From Liolophura sinensis (taxonomy: Eukaryota; Mollusca; Polyplacophora; Chitonida; Chitonidae), in the NCBI RefSeq assembly GCF_032854445.1, contig NC_088298.1:11211504-11275503 (forward strand): DNA of 64,000 nucleotides. Direction: 5' to 3'. Each line of letters opens with the position of its first letter. Position 1 is the first letter of the stretch. Below are positions 56,431 to 64,000 of the stretch, piece after piece. The translations under genes were made by a program, and so were the position numbers. The notes beneath the pieces were generated by a model that saw only the letters and a program-made list of their open reading frames with translations, ran no database searches and was not told where the DNA came from.

Positions 56431-57696
56431 TCCCCACAAAAGGAAAAAAAAAAGGTGCAAATAAAAAAGAGTTGTGTTAATTCTGTTTCAAGTGGAATTC
56501 CATTTTGATTAATGATTTACCTAAATTTATTTTGAAATACTGAATGCTAAATCAGGGTTTTCACTGAATAATTACATATAGAGAAAACCTGTGGAACTAC
56601 TGTATGGCTGAGAGCCATGCATGTCGCTACAACAAAGTTAAAGGAGAAGAAAACGTAAAAACATGACACTATAGGCTGCAAAGAGCACATTTTTTTCTAT
56701 TTGGTGGTGCCTGTTGCATAATTTTGCGATTTTTCCTTGCCATACACGTAAAGCCTGAAAACGGCAAAGCTGGCATAAGTCGCTGAATCCATCGCGTCCT
56801 CCATCTTTAACACCCTGTAATTTATGCTAAGGGTGTGTTGCCTCTCAGCCAATGAGAGTCGTTAAAACTGGCGGCTTGTGCGTGTAAACTCAGAACCTAC
56901 CTCCAACATTCCGGTTTCCCGATTGTCAAGCGGAAAATGAACTGTACCGTTCGCTACCTTCTAGGCAGAAAAGTTCTACCGGAAATGTATAAACTGCACT
57001 TCGGCGGTTTCCAATGGCAATTCTCCTCCTAACACAGAAGACTTCAGGACTAGTCGCCCCCAGCAGATTTTGGCGCAGACTTTATTTATAATTTGTACAT
57101 ATTTGTACATAACTTGACGTACATATTAGAATTTTTTATGGCGTGCACCTGCAAGGAAAAAGCTTTGATCGCAATCAGTAAACAAAAACGGCATCCTTTG
57201 GAGTTGAACTTCCAAGTTTATCAATGAAAGATCAAAATGGATTCATCTGCAATTGATACTGCAACTGAACACCCCCGAACAACACATGTATCTGCACTAT
57301 TTGCGCACATACAGATATAGTCTATAGATATCCACAGATTCTAGTGTAGTAGTACATATGTCTGCATATAACTGCACAAGTAAAATGTATGTACCAGCTG
57401 GTCTTGTACAGTGTATAATCACAAACAACTGCCCACACAACTGGTGGCTGTGTTAAAATGTCACGACCTTGAGCTGCCGAAGTCACTGCACACAACCCTG
57501 TACAACAAAAACAACATCACTAACTGCTATTTCATAAACTTTCATTTTGACATGTTTCAAATTGTTGGGTGGTCCAGTTGCTGGCAAAATGGATGCTGGA
57601 ATCTATTTCCTAAAATAAATTGAGTTTCTCTTTCTTATAATGCCATAACTATTACAGCTGTCTCTCTCTAGAAAATTTATATACATAAAATATGCA

Positions 57697-57701
57697 TATA
57701 A

Positions 57702-57750
<49 letters not shown>
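57697..57750. repeat. AT microsatellite
   Basis: About 22 AT units between AAAATAATATA and AAATCACATA. Confidence 0.9.
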
Positions 57751-57752
<2 letters not shown>

Positions 57753-58004
57753 CACATACAACTGAGATTTGGTATTAAAATAATTTACCATATTTTTATT
57801 AATAGACTTTTAACCTAGTAGGTCGGAACTATCCTGTACTGGTACATATGTATCTTCATGTACACAGGTCACAAATCAGTCGGTTTCCATGCCAACTTAG
57901 CTGACACACCTACATGTACATCTACTACAATTTACACAACGAAATCATGTACTGGAATTATATTTTTTTATCAGAATTTATATGTCTATCACATGTCATG
58001 TCAG

Positions 58005-59215
58005 CTGTCCACTGTGTGTGTGTTTATAACATACCTGTATGATGTCAGCTGTCCACTGAGCGTGCGTTTATAACATACCTGTACCATGTCCGCTGCCCAC
58101 TGAGTGTGCGTTTAGAACACACCTGTATGATGTCAGCTGTCCACTGAGTGTGTGTTTATAATGCACACGTATCATGTTAGCTGTCCACTGAGTGTGTTTA
58201 TAATGTACACATATCACGTTAGCTGTCCACTGAGTGTGTGTTTATAATGCACGCATATTAAGTTAGCTGTCCACTGAGTGTGTGTTTATAAAGCACACGT
58301 ATCACCTTAGCTGTCCACTGAGTGTGTGTTTATAAAGCACATGTATCACGTTAGCTGTCCACTGAGTGCGTGTTTATAATGCACACGTATCACGTTAGCT
58401 GTCCACTGAGTGTGTGTTTATAAAGCACACGTATCACCTTAGCTGTCCACTGAGTGTGTGTTTATAAAGCACATGTATCACGTTAGCTGTCCACTGAGTG
58501 TGTGTTTATAATGCACACGTATCACGTTAGCTGTCCACTGAGTGCGTGTTTATAATGCACACGTATCACCTTAGCTGTCCACTGAGTGTGTGTTTATAAA
58601 GCACATGTATCACGTTAGTTGTCCACTGAGTGTGTGTTTATAATTCACACGTATCACGTTAGCTGTCCACTGAGTGAGTGTTTATAATGCACACGTATCA
58701 CGTTAGCTGTCCACTGAGTGAGTGTTTATAATGCACACGTATCACGTTAGCTGTCAACTGAGTGTGTTTATAAAGCACACGTATCACGTTAGTTGTCCAC
58801 TGAGTGTGTGTTTATAATTCACATGTATCACGTTAGCTGTCCACTGAGTGTGTGTTTATAATGCACACGTATCACGTTAGCTGTCCACTGAGTGCGTGTT
58901 TATAAAGCACACGTATCACGTTAGTTGTCCACTGAGTGTGTGTTTATAATTCACATGTATCAAGTTAGCTGTCCACTGAGTGAGTGTTTATAAAGCACAC
59001 GTATCACGTTAGCTGTCCACTGAGTGTGTGTTTATAACATACACGTATCACGTTAGCTGTCCACTGAGTGTGTGTTTATAACATACACGTATCACGTTAG
59101 CTGTCCACTGAGTGTGTGTTTATAATGCACACGTATCACGTTAGCTGTCCAGTGAGTGGGTGTTTATAATGCACACATATCACATTAGCTGTCCACTGAG
59201 TGAGTGTTAATAACT
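58005..59215 (+). repeat. Minisatellite, 44-bp unit, ~27 copies
   Basis: Units of TCCACTGAGTGTGTGTTTAT followed by AATGCACACGTATCACGTTA GCTG. Early copies (58005-58150) are the most diverged; a higher-order pattern of AATGCACACG, AAAGCACACG and AATTCACATG variants recurs. Located upstream of the CSRNP gene. Confidence 0.96.
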
Positions 59216-59280
59216 TCATGTCCACCTGGTCGTTTGCATATACATGTCATTTAACCATATACACTCAGTGGACTGAAAGC

Positions 59281-59548
59281 TACCTGACTGTGGGGGGCCT
59301 CTGTGGCTCAGTTGGTTAGCGCACTAGCGCAGTGTAATGACCCAGGAGTCTCTCACCTCCAGCTCAGGCTGGCTTCCTCTCCGGCTGCACGTGGGAAGGT
59401 CTGTCACCAACCTGCAGATGGTCGTGGATTTCCCCCGGGCTCTGCCCGGTTTCCACTCACCATAATGCTGGCCGCCGTCATATAAGTGAAATATTCTTGA
59501 GTACGGCGTAAAACACCAATCAAATAAATAAATAAATACCTGACTGTG
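59281..59548 (+). repeat. SINE family A with target duplication
   Basis: The element is about 59293-59536, between TACCTGACTGTG repeats (59281-59292 and 59537-59548). The head (GGCCTCTGTGGCTCAGTTGG) is intact; box B is removed by a deletion after TCTCTCACC. Confidence 0.93.
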
Positions 59549-59639
59549 TGGGTATTCATAAAATACCATAAGTTCATGAAATCATCCATAACCGTGAAAG
59601 CTAACTTGGGTCCATATATTTTTAATGGTTTGGTGCGTT

Positions 59640-60150
59640 GTGTAGGTAACTATAGTGAGCAGAGAGAGCGTTGTGGAGGTACCTATAATGAGTGGTGACA
59701 GAGGGTTGTGTACATAACTATAGTGAGTGGTGATAGAGGGTTGTGTACGTAATTGTAGTGAATGGTGATAGAGCCTCGTGTACGTAACTATAATGAGTGG
59801 TGATAGAGGGTTGTGGACGTAACTATAATGAGTGGTGATAGAGGGTTGTGGACGTAACTATAGTGAGTGGTGATAGAGGGTTGTGGACGTAACTATAGTG
59901 AGTGGTGATAGAGGGTTGTGGACGTAACTATAGTGAGTGGTGATAGAGGGTTGTGGACGTAACTATAATGAGTGGTGATAGAGGGTTGTGGACGTAACTA
60001 TAGTGAGTGGTGATAGAGGGTTGTGGACGTAACTATAGTGAGTGGTGATAGAGGGTTGTGGACGTAACTATAGTGAGTGGTGATAGAGGGTTGTGTACCT
60101 AACTATAGTCAGTAGTGATACAGTGTTGTGTATGTAACTATAGTGAGCAG
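59640..60150 (+). repeat. Minisatellite, 35-bp unit, ~14 copies
   Basis: Units of AGTGAGTGGTGATAGAGGGT followed by TGTGGACGTAACTAT. Central copies are almost identical, edge copies diverged, the usual pattern of central homogenisation. Confidence 0.95.
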
Positions 60151-61147
60151 ACGTTATTGATTTTATACCCACATCAGCAGCAGTGTTATGCACTGTGTCC
60201 ACTGACAATTCCTCTGACTTCTACTACATGTACATGTATGCGCTCAAGCTTACTGAAATGCCCAACTCATGAACCATACTGCTAAGTACACAACAGATTA
60301 ACACTCAGAGCTATGTTGTCTATAAATAGACAATCAAGGTGCTAAAAATACCCACCTACCAGACTGGAATGATCATAGTTTTTCAATAAAAGCTGTATAA
60401 GCATGTCTACCTCTGCAGCAGCTACAGGGCTAGGGTAGCAGCCTGTACTCTGTAACACATTCTAAGCAAACAGCTGTATATTACAGTACTGGAATGTGTG
60501 TATGTAAGTCCAGCTTGGTCTATGCTGCAGGTATACTCGCGGTCTATAAATAGCTCAAAACTAGGTCACTGTAACAGGCTGTAAAGTAGGTCAAGTAACT
60601 CCAGGGCTTACCCTGTACAAACCTCTTCAAAAGATAACAGTGTCTATGTAAGTTATGCTGCTGTGTGTAGACAGTGTTGGGGCTGTCCCCCTTCTACTGG
60701 AGCATGTAATCTGCTCTGCTGAGCTGGGTAAGAGGGCTAGTAGACTGCACCTGGCGACCCCGCGTCACTTTCAACTGACTCCCTATGTACACATAGCTTG
60801 CTTGTACTCCCAAATACAAACAGGCCTCCCCAAACAGGTTTTATATGCACAAGAGCTGGGATTCGTAAACTCTGGCAATGAAAACACTACACAGTATAAT
60901 TTAAATGACACAACAAAGTTAGGCCTTGGACCAAACTGCACTATGACAACATGTGCACTGCCCAAAACTGGCCAAGTCTGTAATAAACCAATGTGGCAAA
61001 TTGTAAAGACAACTGCTTTTTGTTACTAGTCAACAGAGTAATATATTTTTGTTAATGTTAAGTTTGAACGTGAATGTTAACGTGATGGCAATAAAGTGAA
61101 ACCAAATGTGTGTAAACTGTGCTGGTAAACATCCAGTATGACAAGTT

Positions 61148-61182
61148 GGGGGGTGGGGGGGGGGGGGGGGTGGGGGGGTGGA
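61148..61182 (+). repeat. G-rich tract, G-quadruplex candidate
   Basis: Runs of 6, 17 and 7 G separated by single T, then GG. It could form a very stable quadruplex on the plus strand; assembly length may be unreliable. Confidence 0.8.
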
Positions 61183-61483
61183 GAAAAAAGGAAAATATCC
61201 TGCAGCAAACAGCATTTTGACAGGTGCCAAATACTTGGTACAGGACAAAACTGCCATGTAAATAACATAGTTTTTTTTTTTTTTAATGATGTGAATAGCT
61301 GGAAGATTTGCCATTATGAATGTCCTGCACTAACTTAAACATTACACCTAAGGCTGAAGTAACGTTGCACATCAAGTATATGCATGCTAGTCTAGTCAGT
61401 AATAACAAAGCTCTAATCTCTTTACCTTAGTACTGGCTTTATTCATTCAATTTCCAATGGTGAATACTTTTTCTCTACGCTGT

Positions 61484-61682
61484 TATTTATTTGTTTTGAT
61501 TGGTGTTTTACGCCGTACTCAAGAATATTTCACTTATACAACGGCGGCCAGCATTATGGTGGGAGGAAACCGGGCAGAGCCCAGGGGAAACTCACCACCA
61601 TCCGCAGGTTGATGCCAGACCTTCCCACATACGTCCGGAGAGGAGGCCAGCATGAGCTAGACTTAAACTCACAGCGACCGCA
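61484..61682 (-). repeat. SINE family A, head truncated
   Basis: Tail TTTATTTGTTTTGATTGGTG through to CTCACAGCGACCGCA. It stops inside the tRNA-like part, just past box B. Confidence 0.88.
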
Positions 61683-62029
61683 GCTTTACAATGTCCACTC
61701 AAACAATGCAAATATTGCCGTTAAATTTAACATACCCGCATGAACACGTGTGGAGTTGTGTAATCATGAAGCCTTGAATCGGGGATTTAAGTATTCTTAC
61801 AAGGCCATGTAACAAACTGTTATTCCATCTTTGAAGCAATAAAAACACAAAAAATCAGTAAAATTGTAAAAGGCTTCATTTGTTTTATTCTTGCACATGC
61901 AAAATACTATGGTACTTACAATAAACAAAAAATAAACACTATTTCCTAAATTCCCGAAGCTTGAAAAATCTATTGTGTTGTAAACTCAAGAACTTTTTAA
62001 CTCTCAATACCAGTGTTCATATTCATGGG

Positions 62030-62192
62030 GGATGGAAAGCTGTTTTCCTGGAGTAAACCACTGCTTCTTGCCAGGTGCTCACAAGTTCACCATCTGGACT
62101 TTCTGCTACAAAAGCAGCCAGAGCTGGGATTGAACTGGAGACCTCCTTGGTAAGGAGGAACTAATCAGTTGCAACCATCACTGTGGGCCCAA
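62030..62192 (-). repeat. Degenerate tRNA-derived SINE
   Basis: The minus strand reads GGGCCCACAGTGATGGTTGC at the head, then a box B-like CAGTTCAATCCCAGC, then GAACTTGTGAGCACCTGGCA and GTGGTTTACTCCAGG. It shares its 3' block with 35280 and 13840. Confidence 0.5.
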
Positions 62193-63475
62193 ATGGAAAA
62201 ATGCTTCACCAGACAATCCTTAGCTATTTCAAGCCAACCCTACCAATTATTTTTCACCTACCACATTTTTTTTAGCTACCAGAGATAACTGCATTAACAA
62301 GAAGTACTGAGCTGCTTGTTCAGAGATAATATTCAACCTTTCCTTCTCATGGCCACTGACGAAACGTGGGACTCACATATACGATCATGCCATGAAGCGG
62401 GTAAACCATTTCAATAAAGGGTGAAATGAAATACAGAGTAATAAGTTTTGGGACCAAAAGAATAGTCTACCAACTTGGTTAAATATATTTCAAAACTTAT
62501 CTTGAAACCAAAAATTTACTCTATATGAAAGTAGGTACTGTTTTATCCTGCGTGATGTCTCCTTGTCTAACCATAAAGGCAACTGTCATAAAGGCAATTG
62601 ATTTTTGTTACTCCTACAAAGAGCAATATTACTGTCAATGATTTATTTGACTGTGAAATTCAATGTGATCATAGCAATAAAAGAGAGACAAGAACAAGCT
62701 TCAAATACCTTGACATCATGTAACAGATGGTCCTTATTTGAATATAAATCTCCAATCAAATTTTGAAAACTCAAATAAATTCAAGTTTTTAACTTACATT
62801 GATAACCCCTCAGAGAAAACAGCTCCAGGCCAGGTACATGTATACCGAACCCATGCTACTGACTTGTCCTAGTGTACAAGGATGCGTACGCTCGTATTAA
62901 CGCACACTTATCTTCACCCATAAGATCCGGTATTACTTGGCAGACACACAATGACCCAGGGATGCACTATCTGACCTCACCAATGGCACAGAGTCTAGAG
63001 AAAGCTGGGGAAACCCCTCCTGTCTGACCCCGGAGAGTAGCTTATGTAACTAAGGACTTCATCACCAGGGGATCCCGCTCAAAGAATTACAACTACCAGT
63101 AAGTATCCAGAAGTTATACACAGGCACTCTAGTTTATTAAACACAATGAACACTGTTTGGTCTGTAAAAATCCACTCTGAGACATATATAAACGCCTTAA
63201 ATTGACACTTTTCATGCAAACCCCAAAAAATTTTTAAAAGAAATTTTTCAAACTTCACTTAAAAGGCTTATGTGGCACTGTAAAGTGATTGAATCAATGA
63301 GACTCAAGCAAAATGTGTCACCAGAAAACTTTAGCTGAAATACAGTAAATTAAAATTTATTTATTATAAAACTAATTGAAGGAGTGACATTAATTGATGC
63401 TGGTTTATTCTTCATATACATGTAAAAGCTCTGATAACCACTTTACCTAAAATCCTGTAAACCATCTGCTAATAT

Positions 63476-64000
63476 TTTGTGTTCGATCTTTTACACAAGG
63501 GGTTACACAGGGGTTCTGCCAATATTTTGTGTTCGACCTTTTACACAAGGTGTTACACAGGGGTTCTGCTAATATTTTACGTTCGACCTTTTACACAAGG
63601 GGTTATGCTAATATTTTGTGTTCAACCTTTTCACAGGGGTTCTGCTAATATTTTGTGTTTGACCTTTTCACAGGGGTTCTGCTAATATTTTGTGTTCGAC
63701 CTTTTCACAGGGGTTCTGCTAATATTTTGTGTTCAACCTTTTACACAAGGAGTTCTGCTAATATTTTGTGTTCAACCTTTTCACAGGGGTTCTGCTAATA
63801 TTTTGTGTTCGACCTTTTCACAGGGGTTATGCTAATATTTTGTGTTCGACCTTTTACACAAGGGGTTATGCTAATATTTTGAGTTTGACCTTTTCACAGG
63901 GGTTCTGCTAATATTTTGTGTTCGACCTTTTCACAGGGGTTCTGCTAATATTTTGTGTTCGACCTTTTACACAAGGGGTTATGCTAATATTTTGTGTTCG
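63476..64000 (+). repeat. Minisatellite, ~38-bp core unit, cut by window end
   Basis: Units of GCTAATATTTTGTGTTCGAC followed by CTTTTCACAGGGGTTCT, with a longer variant containing TTACACAAGGGGTTA. Each short unit contains a pyrimidine tract plus CACAG. About 13 copies lie inside the window. Confidence 0.93.

Larger units (their letters stand above)
54679..64000. other. Upstream region of the CSRNP gene, no coding exon seen
   Basis: The interval holds minisatellites at 58005, 59640 and 63476, AT repeats at 56382 and 57697, a G-run at 61148, SINEs at 59293 and 61484, and older SINE pieces. The promoter and untranslated exons of the minus-strand CSRNP gene should lie here, perhaps in 55790-56160. 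Short open frames in the interval have no recognisable domain. Confidence 0.5.

Overview
This is a eukaryotic window: split genes with GT-AG introns, AT-rich introns, no operons, many tRNA-derived SINEs and dense minisatellites. Three host genes and their exon phases identify an animal. The SINE types (tails ending in repeated AAAT or ACTC units) and the frequent palindrome ACATGT suggest a marine lophotrochozoan, most likely a bivalve mollusc. That placement is inference.

Layout. (1) 285-8304, + strand: a TMEM163-like zinc-efflux gene, seven exons recovered, first exon not found. (2) 8305-15220: no gene seen; minisatellites and SINEs. (3) 15224-18892: a nearly complete PIF/Harbinger DNA transposon with a 3-bp TAA target duplication, a split DDE transposase (+) and an antisense MADF/BESS accessory gene (-), one exon of which lies inside the transposase intron. 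(4) 18896-21796: a TA-flanked MITE and SINEs. (5) 21797-35845, + strand: a nine-exon LETMD1-like mitochondrial gene; exon 4 is one base short. (6) 35846-50930: no gene seen; large minisatellites, SINEs and the presumed 3' UTRs of the two convergent genes. (7) 50931-54678, - strand: a three-exon CSRNP (AXUD1-like) nuclear protein gene. (8) 54679-64000: no coding gene seen; presumed upstream region of the CSRNP gene, with three more minisatellites and SINEs.

The three host genes have no evident functional link (zinc transport, mitochondrial inner membrane, transcription). The most interesting signal is structural. In two unrelated genes, LETMD1 exon 6 and CSRNP exon 2, a minisatellite directly follows an exon, and its unit is the 3' end of that exon plus its splice donor and some intron. 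The result is a row of about seven to ten extra partial exons with their own 5' splice sites. LETMD1 intron 1 also carries a partial copy of exon 2. The window further holds three copies of a roughly 600-bp fully palindromic element flanked by TTAA, two SINEs inserted in tandem at one target site, and a chimeric SINE.

Limits: exons were assigned by eye from phase, splice signals and remembered family similarity. No alignment, transcript or database search was possible. Untranslated exons, promoters and poly(A) sites are mostly unresolved.
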